Positions 16,357 through 25,385 of a stretch of 64,000 nt of DNA are shown here, in pieces. Position numbers and translations under genes: made by a program. Source of the DNA: Amylibacter sp. SFDW26 (GTDB lineage Bacteria; Pseudomonadota; Alphaproteobacteria; Rhodobacterales; Rhodobacteraceae); NCBI RefSeq assembly GCF_009184395.1, contig NZ_WEIC01000001.1, positions 1 through 64,000 on the forward strand, written 5' to 3'. Below the pieces are notes generated by a model that saw only the letters and a program-made list of their open reading frames with translations, made no database searches and had not been told where the DNA came from. Position 1 is the stretch's first letter. Every line of letters begins with the position of its first letter.

Positions 16357-17000
16357 TCCCAATCAATATTGAATTTATCAACTAAGCCATTCACTTGAGC
16401 TGTATTCAGCAAGTTTGGCGACATGCCCTTGCACATCAATGTTAGCTTGGCAGTCTCTTCGAGTTCTTCCATTGCATATACGGCTGCATTTAAGTCTTTA
16501 CCGGCTACAACTGGGCCGTGGTTCGCCAATAGCACTGCAGCGCGTTTCCCAAGTAGGCCGCGTACCGCATCACCCATAGCTGGATCGCCAGGCATAAAAA
16601 ACGGCAGGAGTTTTACTTTGCCAAGTTTCATAACACCATAAGCTGTTATCGGAGGTAGGACGTTGTCTTCATCTACGTCTGGCAAGACAGACAAGGCTAC
16701 AGAGTGACATGAGTGTAAATGAACGACCGCACCTGCAGATTTGCGGGTTTCATAAAATGCTTGATGAAGTGGCATTTCTTTGGTCGGGGCATCACCAGAC
16801 ATGTGCACACCATTTTCATCTAACAGGCTGATTTTTGCAGGATCAAGAAACCCCATTGAACTGCCCGTGGGTGATACAAGAAGTGTACCATTCGAAAGCC
16901 GCACAGAAATATTGCCAGATGATCCGCCTGTTAATCCGCGATCAAACATGGATTTTGCCCAGCGGGCGATATCTTCACGGGCTTTGGTTTCTTCTCTCAT
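16353..17000 (-). CDS. otnC: Class II aldolase / 3-oxo-tetronate 4-phosphate decarboxylase (OtnC-type)
   Basis: The 215-residue product belongs to the class II aldolase/adducin fold: N-terminal GGSSGNISVRL, zinc ligands in VHLHSCHSVALS (HxH) and a third His in LLANHGPVVAGKDL, with a catalytic Glu in TKEMPLHQAFYETR. Together with an adjacent OtnK the pair matches the tetronate pathway in which a 3-oxo-tetronate is phosphorylated and then decarboxylated to dihydroxyacetone phosphate. Start ATG 17000 overlaps the otnK stop (ATGA). It converges with TetR, overlapping by 4 bp. Confidence 0.85.
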   Translation of the reverse strand: MREETKAREDIARWAKSMFDRGLTGGSSGNISVRLSNGTLLVSPTGSSMGFLDPAKISLLDENGVHMSGDAPTKEMPLHQAFYETRKSAGAVVHLHSCHSVALSVLPDVDEDNVLPPITAYGVMKLGKVKLLPFFMPGDPAMGDAVRGLLGKRAAVLLANHGPVVAGKDLNAAVYAMEELEETAKLTLMCKGMSPNLLNTAQVNGLVDKFNIDWD

Positions 17001-18223
17001 GATGATCCTGACAGAACGTTTAGGGCGGTTTCAAAGAAATTCTTATCGCCGAAGTTACCTGATTTTAAAGCAACCACCAAGTTGCGATTATCCACACGCA
17101 ATGCGGGGACGCCTGCGGCAATTTTTGGGCCGATATGTAGTGTTTGGGCGCTAAGGCCTGTGACAACAGCACCAGAGGTTTCTCCACCCGCAGAAACGAT
17201 CCTTGTGACGTTGTTGTCCGCCAATGCTTTGGCAAGATCAGCAAAAAACCCTTCGATCTTTTCTGCAACAGCTTCACGTCCAAATGTATCTTGAGCGGCT
17301 TTAACTGTTTCAGGATCCGCTGTGGAATAAACCAGCGGCGCCCCTTCTTGCGCTAACACCCAGTCACAAATGCTTTGTGCTGTGTGCTTGCCGCCCATTA
17401 CGTCCTCTGCCGTCAATTCGAAGGCAGGGGCGATGGTTTTATATTGTGCGATTTGTTCGCGCGTGGCGATGGAACATGAACCAGATAGAACAACACCTTT
17501 GCCTGCAACACCCTGCCAAGGTGTTTCGCCCGCACTGTGTCCAAAATTCGCGGGCAGCCCCAAAGCAATACCAGAACCGCCGCACATCAATTTGCGATCT
17601 TTAAGGGCGGCACCGATTGTCAGCAGATCAGCATCATGGATTGCATCGACAATGAACATTGCCTGTTCTGCGGCAAGACTTTTGGCAACGGCATCAACAC
17701 CTGCACTGACTGTTGTGGCTGGAATATGTGACACTGACCAAGTTGTTTGACGGCTGAGAACACGGCGCAAGTCAGCGTCGCGCATTGGCGTTAAAGGATG
17801 ATCTTTCATCCCGCTGTCGCTGAGCAGTTGATCCATTACGAACAAGTGCCCCTGATACACACTGCGCCCGTTTTCAGGAAACGCTGGACAAACGGCAATG
17901 GCTGTTTCGCCCAATTTCGGTGCCAATGCTTCTAAGACCTGTCCGATATTGCCATCATCTGTTGAATCGAATGTTGAGCAGACTTTGTAAATGATCTGTG
18001 TGCAGCCTTGTTTTTGCAACCAATCACAAGCTTCCAGTGATTGTGCAATTGCTTCATCAACAGGGGCGGTACGGGATTTTAACGCGACCACACCTGCATC
18101 GATATCTGCGACACCTTCATAAGGTGTGCCGACGAATTGCGCCACGCGCATGCCGCCTTGGGCCAAGGTTAATGCAATGTCGGATGCGCCTGTGAAATCA
18201 TCCGCAATAACGCCTATTTTCAA
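16997..18223 (-). CDS. otnK: 3-oxo-tetronate kinase / four-carbon acid sugar kinase (OtnK-type)
   Basis: The 408-residue product begins KIGVIADDFTGASDIA, the DUF1537 N-terminal nucleotide/substrate region, and ends with VSAGGETSGAVVTGL and ALRVDNRNLVVALKSGNFG, both typical of the OtnK/DtnK family. It phosphorylates 3-oxo-tetronates or related acid sugars with ATP. The start is a TTG at 18223, supported by AAGGAG 8 nt upstream; it overlaps the preceding stop as TTGA. It works with the downstream otnC product. Exact substrate chirality, or use on another acid sugar, cannot be read. Confidence 0.85.
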   Translation of the reverse strand: MKIGVIADDFTGASDIALTLAQGGMRVAQFVGTPYEGVADIDAGVVALKSRTAPVDEAIAQSLEACDWLQKQGCTQIIYKVCSTFDSTDDGNIGQVLEALAPKLGETAIAVCPAFPENGRSVYQGHLFVMDQLLSDSGMKDHPLTPMRDADLRRVLSRQTTWSVSHIPATTVSAGVDAVAKSLAAEQAMFIVDAIHDADLLTIGAALKDRKLMCGGSGIALGLPANFGHSAGETPWQGVAGKGVVLSGSCSIATREQIAQYKTIAPAFELTAEDVMGGKHTAQSICDWVLAQEGAPLVYSTADPETVKAAQDTFGREAVAEKIEGFFADLAKALADNNVTRIVSAGGETSGAVVTGLSAQTLHIGPKIAAGVPALRVDNRNLVVALKSGNFGDKNFFETALNVLSGSS

Positions 18224-19014
18224 AGCTTAAACTCCTTAGATGGTCCTTGATCCAAACGGACCGCATAATCGGGGCCAGCTTGGGGGAATAACTCCATGAC
18301 CAATGGATCATGACCTGGAATAATCAGGCTGCGATCCGACGCTAATTTATGTAATGTTTGAAACCCATCAAGCATGTTCTGTAAATCGACCACAATCGGG
18401 AAGGGTTTGTTTTCAAATACGTTTTCGTAGTAATGTGAGGCATCAGAGGCCAGGCAGAGCCAGCCTGCATCAGTGCGCACACGCACGGCTTGTAATCCGC
18501 GGGAATGCCCGCCAATGCAATGCACTGTCACACCATCGGCAACGACGCCATCACCATCGTGGAATATTGCACGTCCAGAATAAACCCGTTTAACGGCATC
18601 GCATATGTGATCTGCGGTAAATGGCATTCGCAAAGTGTCGTGGCACATGCATGGCCCTGTGGCATAGGCCATTTCTGCGGCTTGCAGATGTATTGTTGCG
18701 TTTGGAAATTGTGCAAATCCGCCTGCATGATCGTAATGCAGATGGGTGACGATTAAGGTGGTTATGTCTTCTGGTTTTAACCCAATACCTTGCAATGCTT
18801 CCGCAGGTTCACGCAAAATGGGGCGATCACGGCGCGTTGCTTCGGCTTTGTCATATCCCGTATCAACAAGGATCACCTCATCACCGCGTTTTAAGACCCA
18901 TATAAAGTAATCCATCGCATGGGGCGCATCATGATTGTCGTCAAAAATGAAACTATCCGCACGGGTGCGGCTGTTGCGATCTGCGTATTTTAGGGCAAAG
19001 ACCTGCCAATTCAT
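18220..19014 (-). CDS. MBL-fold metallohydrolase, N-acyl-homoserine-lactonase-like
   Basis: The 264-residue product has the metallo-beta-lactamase signature HLHYDHAGG (HxHxDH), further metal ligands GGHSRGLQAVRV and SDASHYYENVF, and a late IIPGHDPLVM. This combination fits the AttM/AiiA-like lactonase subgroup. In this cluster a sugar-acid lactone is a more likely substrate than a quorum signal, by context only. ATG 19014 overlaps the upstream monooxygenase-like stop (ATGA). Confidence 0.85.
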   Translation of the reverse strand: MNWQVFALKYADRNSRTRADSFIFDDNHDAPHAMDYFIWVLKRGDEVILVDTGYDKAEATRRDRPILREPAEALQGIGLKPEDITTLIVTHLHYDHAGGFAQFPNATIHLQAAEMAYATGPCMCHDTLRMPFTADHICDAVKRVYSGRAIFHDGDGVVADGVTVHCIGGHSRGLQAVRVRTDAGWLCLASDASHYYENVFENKPFPIVVDLQNMLDGFQTLHKLASDRSLIIPGHDPLVMELFPQAGPDYAVRLDQGPSKEFKL

Positions 19015-19301
19015 TGTGCCACCTGTGTAAATGTCCGTACGGTTTTTGCGGCAACCATATCTGCCGTTTCTGCATTAAACCGTTTGAAGTGGTCTGAGGC
19101 AAGGTGAACGTCAAAAGCTGCCGCATCTGTGTAAAGCTCATAGAGCAGAACTTCGTTTGGTTGATCAGGGTCTGTTAAGACATCAAACTGATGGCAGTCT
19201 GGTTCTTCGTTTAAAGAAACCTGTGCGTTGTTGTGCATTAAAGGCATGAATGCTTCATATGCATCTGGCTTGATCGTGAATGTGACAACGACTGCATACA
19301 T
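19011..19301 (-). CDS. Antibiotic-biosynthesis-monooxygenase (ABM) domain protein
   Basis: The 96-residue product (KPDAYEAFMPLMHNNAQVSLNEEPDCHQFDV and VLLYELYTDAAAFDVHLASDHFKRF) is a ferredoxin-like alpha/beta ABM domain. Family members are quinone-forming oxygenases, LsrG-like isomerases or stress proteins. A good site (AAAGGGG) precedes ATG 19301. It is the first gene of the four-gene minus-strand arm and is translationally coupled to the lactonase-like gene. LsrG-like isomerisation of a sugar product is one possible role. Confidence 0.85.
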   Translation of the reverse strand: MYAVVVTFTIKPDAYEAFMPLMHNNAQVSLNEEPDCHQFDVLTDPDQPNEVLLYELYTDAAAFDVHLASDHFKRFNAETADMVAAKTVRTFTQVAQ

Positions 19302-19346
19302 GTTTTACCCCTTTAGGCCTCAGCGATGGAATGATCGGCACTCTAA

Positions 19347-19368
19347 GATAATAAAGCCCCATATTATC
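19347..19368. promoter_or_regulatory. Inverted repeat in the divergent promoter region
   Basis: GATAATA (19347-19353) and TATTATC (19362-19368) are perfect 7-bp arms with an 8-nt spacer. It lies about 45 bp upstream of the ABM gene and may be a second operator or a promoter element for the minus-strand arm. Confidence 0.4.
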
Positions 19369-19411
19369 AGTTTACAGCATAGTTGTGACATATCGCTTTA
19401 TTATTGAATTA

Positions 19412-19429
19412 ATTAATGTATACATTAAT
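19412..19429. promoter_or_regulatory. GntR-type operator palindrome between divergent arms
   Basis: ATTAATGTATACATTAAT is a perfect 18-bp palindrome with a TGTATACA core, typical of FadR-subfamily GntR operators. It is centred in the 199-bp region between the ABM gene and the isopropylmalate-dehydrogenase-family gene. The GntR/FCD regulator at 21615-22289 is the obvious candidate binder. Confidence 0.65.
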
Positions 19430-19500
19430 GAGAAAACGAGTCAATGAACAGCGTGTTGATCAGATCAATGCAAGGTTCATGCGCTTAGTCGGGGAATAGA

Positions 19501-20595
19501 ATGTCTAACAAGTTTGAAATCGCGGTGTTTAACGGGGATGGTATCGGACCAGAAATCATGGAGCCTACTGTTGATGTATTAAAATCGCTGGCAGACCGAT
19601 CAGGTGCTTATAGTTTCGGGTTTAATTATGCGGATGCAGGGGCTGCGCATTACGCGCAAACGGGTGAATCTTTACCCGCTAAATCTTTGCAAACTGCACG
19701 AGATGCGGATGCAATCTTGCTTTCTGCAATGGGTTTACCATCCGTACGTTATCCAGATGGTACAGAAATTTCACCGCAGATCGAAATTCGCAAAGAGTTG
19801 GATTTATTCGCGGGTGTACGCCCTGTGCGCATTACACCAAGTTCACGCACACCGCTGAAATTAGATGGTGGTCAAACGGTTGATTTTGTTTTGATCCGCG
19901 AAAGTACAGAAGGGTTGTTTCATACCCAGGGGTGCGGTGAAGTCCATGATGATTATGCACAAGAAACATTGCAAATCACACGTAAAACCAGCGAAAAATT
20001 ATTTAAATTTGCATTCAATCTTGCCAATCATCGCAAAAACTCTGGTCAGGGACGTGGGCATGTAACCTGTGTTGATAAGGCAAATGTATTCCGGTCGTTT
20101 GCATTCTTCCGCTCTATTTTTGATGAAGAAGCTGCGAAACATTCAGAACTTACATCTGACCATGCTTATGTGGATGCAACGGCATTGTGGATGGTTGAAA
20201 AACCGTGGTCATTTGATGTGATGGTAACGGAAAACATGTTTGGCGACATCCTGTCTGATTTAGGTGCTGGCCTCATGGGTGGTTTGGGCATGGCCCCTTC
20301 TGCCGATATTGGGGAAAGTAATGCTGTGTTCCAACCCTGTCACGGCACGGCACCTGATATTGCAGGGCAGGGTGTTGCCAACCCATTTGCGATGATCTTA
20401 TCCGCAGCTATGATGCTGGATTGGCTGGGTACGAATAATGATATCCCAGAAATGGTTGCTGACGGGCTTGCCCTGCGCGATGCGGTTGATAGTGTTATTG
20501 CTGCGGGCACCCAAGTGACACGCGACCTTGGCGGGACGTTGGGCACTAAAGCTGCCGCGCAAGCTGTATTGGAAACGATGGTATCACCCGAATGA
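19501..20595 (+). CDS. Isocitrate/isopropylmalate dehydrogenase family (tartrate/malate dehydrogenase-like)
   Basis: The 364-residue product shows the beta-hydroxyacid oxidative-decarboxylase fold: FNGDGIGPEIM at the N-terminus, the substrate region RESTEGLF, the Mg-binding VTENMFGDILSDLGAGLMGGLGMAPSADIG, and GTAPDIAGQGVANPFA for NAD contact. These enzymes oxidise 2R-hydroxyacids such as 3-isopropylmalate, D-malate or tartrate. Its place opposite otnK/otnC suggests a four- to six-carbon hydroxyacid. It overlaps the next gene as ATGA. Specific function is inference. Confidence 0.87.
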   Translation: MSNKFEIAVFNGDGIGPEIMEPTVDVLKSLADRSGAYSFGFNYADAGAAHYAQTGESLPAKSLQTARDADAILLSAMGLPSVRYPDGTEISPQIEIRKELDLFAGVRPVRITPSSRTPLKLDGGQTVDFVLIRESTEGLFHTQGCGEVHDDYAQETLQITRKTSEKLFKFAFNLANHRKNSGQGRGHVTCVDKANVFRSFAFFRSIFDEEAAKHSELTSDHAYVDATALWMVEKPWSFDVMVTENMFGDILSDLGAGLMGGLGMAPSADIGESNAVFQPCHGTAPDIAGQGVANPFAMILSAAMMLDWLGTNNDIPEMVADGLALRDAVDSVIAAGTQVTRDLGGTLGTKAAAQAVLETMVSPE

Positions 20596-21611
20596 TAGAA
20601 CCAGATGTTCGTGTTGCATGTTTAGGAGCAGGTTATTTTAGCCAGTTTCATTATGATGCATGGCGCCGCATTGATCGGGTTGCTTTGGTTGGCTCAGCTG
20701 ACACGGATTACGAAAAAGCTGCTGAAACGGGTGCGCCAGCCTTTAGTGATTATGAAAAGATGCTATCGGTAACGCTTCCTGATGTATTGGATATCATCAC
20801 CCCGCCACCAACGCATATAGATGCGATTAAAACTGCCATTGTTGCTGGTGTAAAAACAATCATCTGCCAGAAACCATTCTGTATGTCGCTGGATGAAGCC
20901 AAAGAAGCGGTACAATTGGCACATGATGCGGATGTTCAGATCATAGTTCATGAAAACTTTCGGTTTCAACCTTGGTACCGGCTGATTGCAGAACAGATCA
21001 AATCGGGCGTATTGGGTGAAGTCCAACAAGTTACATTCAGATTGCGTACTGGCGATGGTCAGGGGCCAGAGGCCTATTTAGACCGCCAACCGTATTTCCA
21101 AACAATGAAACAACTCTTAGTGCACGAAACGGCTGTACATTGGATAGACACGTTTCAATACCTGCTAGGACCTGTGCAATCTGTTTACGCGGATCTTCGG
21201 CGTTTGAACCCCGTGATTGCCGGCGAAGATGCTGGATATATTCTGTTCGATTTTGAAAACGGTGCGCGGGCTTTATTTGATGGCAACAGACATCTAGATC
21301 ATGCTGCGAAAAACCACCGCATGACATTGGGCGAAGCCCTTGTTGAGGGGACAAAAGGTACGATTACTCTGGCGGGAGACGGCTCTGTTCAAAAGCGCAG
21401 CTTTGGTGACATTCAGGCCACAACTATATTGGAAACGCAAGATTGGGCAGGATTTGCAGGGGATTGTGTTTACGCATTGCAAAACCATGTGATTTCTGGC
21501 CTATTAAATGCCACACCGCTAGAAAACACTGCGGCCGAATATTTAAGTGTGATCGAAATAGAACAAGCGATATATCGCTCTGCACAGGAGCATCGCAAGT
21601 TGGAGTTATAA
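20592..21611 (+). CDS. Gfo/Idh/MocA family oxidoreductase
   Basis: The 339-residue product has an N-terminal Rossmann fold (VACLGAGYFSQFHYDAW) and the family's ICQKPFCMSLDEAKEAV motif (EKP-type Lys, here QKP), with a C-terminal alpha/beta substrate domain and the catalytic-region HETAVHWIDTFQYLLGP. It probably oxidises or reduces a sugar or sugar acid with NAD(P). It is coupled to the preceding dehydrogenase and followed 3 bp later by the GntR gene. Confidence 0.88.
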   Translation: MIEPDVRVACLGAGYFSQFHYDAWRRIDRVALVGSADTDYEKAAETGAPAFSDYEKMLSVTLPDVLDIITPPPTHIDAIKTAIVAGVKTIICQKPFCMSLDEAKEAVQLAHDADVQIIVHENFRFQPWYRLIAEQIKSGVLGEVQQVTFRLRTGDGQGPEAYLDRQPYFQTMKQLLVHETAVHWIDTFQYLLGPVQSVYADLRRLNPVIAGEDAGYILFDFENGARALFDGNRHLDHAAKNHRMTLGEALVEGTKGTITLAGDGSVQKRSFGDIQATTILETQDWAGFAGDCVYALQNHVISGLLNATPLENTAAEYLSVIEIEQAIYRSAQEHRKLEL

Positions 21612-21614
21612 AAC

Positions 21615-22289
21615 GTGTTGCAAGACGAGCCGTTCAAATCGAATACACGCCGCGCAGTCCATGATTTGCGCGAGTTGATTTTTTCAGGAGAGCTTGAAGC
21701 AGGCAGTGACCATTTGGAAAGTGAACTTGCCGAACGTTTAAGTATGTCGCGGACCCCAGTGCGCGAGGCGACATTGATGTTAGAAGCCCAAGGTTTGTTA
21801 GAAGTGCGCCCTAGAAAAGGTGTGCGTATTCTTGCCCTTTCAGCGGATGACATGGATGAGATTTACGAAGTTCTGACAGAACTTGAAAGTTTAGCTGCTG
21901 CTTTGGCTGCTGACGCGCAATATTGTAAAAAAGACCTGAATACTTTGGCAAAAAGTATCGATGATATGGAAGTTGCTGTAACCAACGAAGATCGGGTGGC
22001 TTGGGCTAAAGCGGACGGTGATTTTCACCACGAATTAGTGCGTCTTTCTAAAAATTCGCGGATCATGGCGATTGTTTCAAATTTCAATGATCAAGTGAGG
22101 CGTGCACGAATGACAACATTACACATTCGCCCATTGCCAAAAAAATCGAACGAAGAGCACCGCGCTTTATTTGAGGCAATTGTATCTGGTGATGCAAAAG
22201 CTGCGCGAGATATACATTGGAACCATCGCACGTCTGCACGTAAAATGTTAACAGAATTACTGAATGGACACGGATTAAAACGCATTTAA
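21615..22289 (+). CDS. GntR family regulator, FadR/FCD subfamily
   Basis: The 224-residue product has an N-terminal winged helix (VHDLRELIFSGELEAGSDHLESELAERLSMSRTPVREAT is the helix region) and an FCD ligand domain with metal-binding-type residues (DGDFHHELVRLS and HRALFEAIVSGDAKAA). The start is GTG 21615, with GGAG about 12 nt upstream; TTG 21618 is possible. It probably senses a pathway intermediate and binds the palindrome at 19412-19429. Confidence 0.9.
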   Translation: MLQDEPFKSNTRRAVHDLRELIFSGELEAGSDHLESELAERLSMSRTPVREATLMLEAQGLLEVRPRKGVRILALSADDMDEIYEVLTELESLAAALAADAQYCKKDLNTLAKSIDDMEVAVTNEDRVAWAKADGDFHHELVRLSKNSRIMAIVSNFNDQVRRARMTTLHIRPLPKKSNEEHRALFEAIVSGDAKAARDIHWNHRTSARKMLTELLNGHGLKRI

Positions 22290-22357
22290 ACGTACATTTT
22301 AGATAGATGTGGCATTAAATTCTATCCATCATCATTTGGTTATAAGGAAAATTACAT

Positions 22358-23524
22358 ATGAAATCCTTTAAGTTCCAAACAACGAGCTCTATTCTTTCGG
22401 AGGTTGGCTCAACAGGGAAAATCGGGCAATTGATGACCGATTTAGGGTGCCAAAAAGTTGCTTTTGTTACGGACTCTCTTATCTTAGAACTCGGGTTAGC
22501 AACAGCAGCCTTAGATAGTTTAAAAGCTGCTGGTATAACTGTTTACATTATTGATGATGTGGTTGCAGACCCTCCAGAGGCAATGATACGTGCGGCTGTT
22601 GAGCAAGCCAAATCAGAAGGCATCGATGGTGTTGTATCTGTGGGAGGCGGCTCTTCTATGGATACGGCAAAATTGATTTCTGTTTTGGCTCGGCCTGATC
22701 GCCCACAGGATTTAGATGAGATGTACGGTGTTGATATGGTTAAAGGTGGACGTTTACCTTTGATCCTTGCGCCAACGACGGCTGGTACTGGATCAGAAGT
22801 CACACCTATTTCTATAGTCACAACACGGACATCTGAAAAGAAAGGCGTTGTATCTGCCCAACTTTATCCAGATTGGGCTATTTTGGATGCAGAATTAACA
22901 ATTGGGTTGCCTGCGCATGTGACTGCTGCGACGGGTATAGACGCGATGGTTCATGCGATTGAGGCCTATACGACAAAACACGCTAAGAATATCTTATCAG
23001 ATACTTTGGCACGTCAGGCGCTTCAACTTTTAGGGGGAGCAATTCACAAGGCATGTACACAAGGTGAGGATCGCGAAGCGCGGTCTGATATGTTATTAGG
23101 TTCTATGCTTGCAGGGATGGCATTTGCAAACGCCCCCGTCGCTGCCGTCCATGCACTCGCGTATCCATTGGGAGGGCACTTTCACGTGCCGCATGGGTTG
23201 TCTAATGCTTTAGTATTGCCACATGTATTAGAATTTAACATGGAAGACGATTTAGCGGCATCGCAATATAGCGAAATTGCTCCAATTATTTTCCCCGAAT
23301 TAAAAGATAAATCTAATGCTGAAATCTGCAGCTCTATGGTTCAAGGTTTCAAAGATTTAGGGCCAGACCTTGGTATGAAATCGACGTTACGTGAAGTTGG
23401 TGTTAACCATAATGATCTACCGATGTTGGCCGAAGATAGTATGAAACAAACGCGTCTATTGGTGAACAATCCACGCGAAATGACATATGATGCAGCTTTA
23501 GCAATTTATACGGCGGCTTTATAA
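22358..23524 (+). CDS. Iron-containing alcohol dehydrogenase
   Basis: The 388-residue product has the group III ADH features: NAD-binding VVSVGGGSSMDTAK, the APTTAGTGSEVTPI motif and metal ligands in the AVHALAYPLGGHFHVPHGLSNA stretch (three His) plus an upstream Asp. These enzymes act on alcohols, lactaldehyde or hydroxyacids. It has its own AAGGAAAA ribosome site and a 68-bp gap after the GntR gene, and is likely the last gene of the plus-strand arm. Confidence 0.9.
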   Translation: MKSFKFQTTSSILSEVGSTGKIGQLMTDLGCQKVAFVTDSLILELGLATAALDSLKAAGITVYIIDDVVADPPEAMIRAAVEQAKSEGIDGVVSVGGGSSMDTAKLISVLARPDRPQDLDEMYGVDMVKGGRLPLILAPTTAGTGSEVTPISIVTTRTSEKKGVVSAQLYPDWAILDAELTIGLPAHVTAATGIDAMVHAIEAYTTKHAKNILSDTLARQALQLLGGAIHKACTQGEDREARSDMLLGSMLAGMAFANAPVAAVHALAYPLGGHFHVPHGLSNALVLPHVLEFNMEDDLAASQYSEIAPIIFPELKDKSNAEICSSMVQGFKDLGPDLGMKSTLREVGVNHNDLPMLAEDSMKQTRLLVNNPREMTYDAALAIYTAAL

Positions 23525-23557
23525 AAATACTAAAGACCGAAATCAAATTACATTTAA

Positions 23558-23591
23558 GCCTTGTCATAATTGTAAGGCCAGGCGTTTTCTT
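23558..23591 (+). terminator. Weak terminator after the Fe-ADH gene
   Basis: GCCTT (23558-23562) and AAGGC (23574-23578) pair around an 11-nt loop; a T-rich stretch follows at 23585-23593 after a short spacer. The stem is short, so termination may be inefficient. Confidence 0.35.
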
Positions 23592-23681
23592 TTGAACAAT
23601 AGATATCTTAATAAATATATTGATCAGAGACTAAGCGCTATATAAGTAATATGAGTAAGTATTTAAAATCAGGAATGTAAA

Positions 23682-25385
23682 TTGATTATTGGTATTGATC
23701 TGGGCACGACGAACTCACTTGTTTCAGTATTTGGAGAGAATGGCCCAGAGCTTATTCCAAATTCTTTGGGATCATACCTAACTCCTTCGGCAGTCTTTTT
23801 TGATAAGTCTGGTAATAGTATTGTCGGAGAGTCTGCAAAAAATCATCTTGTTACAAATGGTGATAGCTCAACATCAAAGTTCAAGCGATTGATGGGAACC
23901 AATCAACTTACGAATATTGCAAGAAAGAATATGCGCCCTGAAGATTTATCTGCGCTTGTATTGCGAAGTTTAAAAAGCGACGCAGAAGCTTATCTGGGGT
24001 GTGCAGTCGAAAAAGCAGTTATTTCAGTCCCTGCTTATTTCAACGATATTCAACGTAAAGCAACTGTTGCAGCGGCTGAGATTGCGGGCTTGTCGGTTGA
24101 GCGTCTCATAAATGAACCTACGGCAGCAGCTCTAGCGTATGGTTTGCATGATAAAGATGGTGAAGACACATTCCTTGTTGTTGATCTCGGTGGAGGGACA
24201 TTTGATGTCTCTATCTTGGAAATGTTCTCAGGCGTTATGGAAGTACGTTCTTCTGCGGGAGATGCATTCCTTGGCGGAGAAGACTTCACAGATCGTATTG
24301 TCGAATATTTTTGCGAGAAAATGGATCTGGTAAGTGACAAAATGCTAGCAGAAGATCTATCGCGGTTAAGATTAGTGGCAGATCGCGCGAAGATTATGTT
24401 ATGTGATGAGATGACCGCCAATGTATCCTATCGTAATGGTGAAGAAGAAGTAGCACTTTCAATTTCACGAGACAAATTGGAAAGCATTTCGAAAGACCTA
24501 ATTAACAGAACCAAAATACCATTACAGCGGGCAATAAGTGATGCTGGACTTACAGCCAGTGAAATAGATCGGATCGTACTTGTTGGCGGTGCAACGCGTA
24601 TGATCTTAGTGCGCAACCTTATAACGCGTTTATTTAAAAGGTTTCCCGAACATGAGCTTGATCCAGATACTGTCGTTGCGCTTGGCGCAGCAGTACAAGC
24701 TGGTTTGATAAGCAGGAACGCTGCTTTAGAAGATATGGTTATGACTGATGTCTGCCCTTTTACATTAGGTTATGAGACTTCGCGCCAAACCTTAGGTCAC
24801 GAACAATTTGAACATGGAATATTTAGCCCGCTTATCGAACGCAACACAACAATACCTGTCAGCCGTAACCATATCGTAACTGCTATGCAAAAAGGCCAGA
24901 AAGAAATTGATATCCGGGTTTTCCAAGGTGAAGCGCCATATGTTCGAGATAATATTAAAATTGGATCATATAAAATTTCACTGCCTTATAACATGAAAGA
25001 GCATGAAGAGGTCGATATTCGCTTCACATATGACAGTTCTGGTGTGCTGGAAGTTATTTCCACTGTTGTTTCCACAGGTAAGGAAAGTAAGCTTATTATT
25101 GAAGGAAATCCTGGAACGTTAACTGGCAAAGAGATTGAGAAACGTTTTAAAGAGCTAGAGAAAATAAAAGTTCACCCGCGTGACGAAGCGCAAAATGAAG
25201 CCTTGATCGCTAGAATATCAGCTGCATATGAGAATGCTCTTGGTGAACGCCGTTCGGCAATTTCCAGTTTATTAAGTGAATTCGAACATGCTTTAGCTTC
25301 TTTTGACAAGAGACGTATTGAAGAGGTTCGTAGCGTGGTAGAAGAACGCTTGCAATATTTGGAAGCATCTAATGCCTTCGACTGA
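23682..25385 (+). CDS. hscC: HscC-type Hsp70 chaperone
   Basis: The 567-residue product is an Hsp70: phosphate-binding GIDLGTTNSLVSVFG at residues 4-18, VISVPAYFNDIQRKAT, INEPTAAALAYGL, VDLGGGTFDVSILE and LVGGATRM. Its length and its C-terminus (KIKVHPRDEAQNEALIARI and LGERRSAISSLLSEFE) resemble E. coli HscC rather than DnaK; the long helical lid of DnaK is shortened and there is no EEVD-like tail. The start is TTG 23682, with AGGA upstream; no in-frame ATG exists before the GIDLGTTNS motif. It overlaps the J-like gene by 14 bp. The region is AT-rich. Confidence 0.9.
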   Translation: MIIGIDLGTTNSLVSVFGENGPELIPNSLGSYLTPSAVFFDKSGNSIVGESAKNHLVTNGDSSTSKFKRLMGTNQLTNIARKNMRPEDLSALVLRSLKSDAEAYLGCAVEKAVISVPAYFNDIQRKATVAAAEIAGLSVERLINEPTAAALAYGLHDKDGEDTFLVVDLGGGTFDVSILEMFSGVMEVRSSAGDAFLGGEDFTDRIVEYFCEKMDLVSDKMLAEDLSRLRLVADRAKIMLCDEMTANVSYRNGEEEVALSISRDKLESISKDLINRTKIPLQRAISDAGLTASEIDRIVLVGGATRMILVRNLITRLFKRFPEHELDPDTVVALGAAVQAGLISRNAALEDMVMTDVCPFTLGYETSRQTLGHEQFEHGIFSPLIERNTTIPVSRNHIVTAMQKGQKEIDIRVFQGEAPYVRDNIKIGSYKISLPYNMKEHEEVDIRFTYDSSGVLEVISTVVSTGKESKLIIEGNPGTLTGKEIEKRFKELEKIKVHPRDEAQNEALIARISAAYENALGERRSAISSLLSEFEHALASFDKRRIEEVRSVVEERLQYLEASNAFD

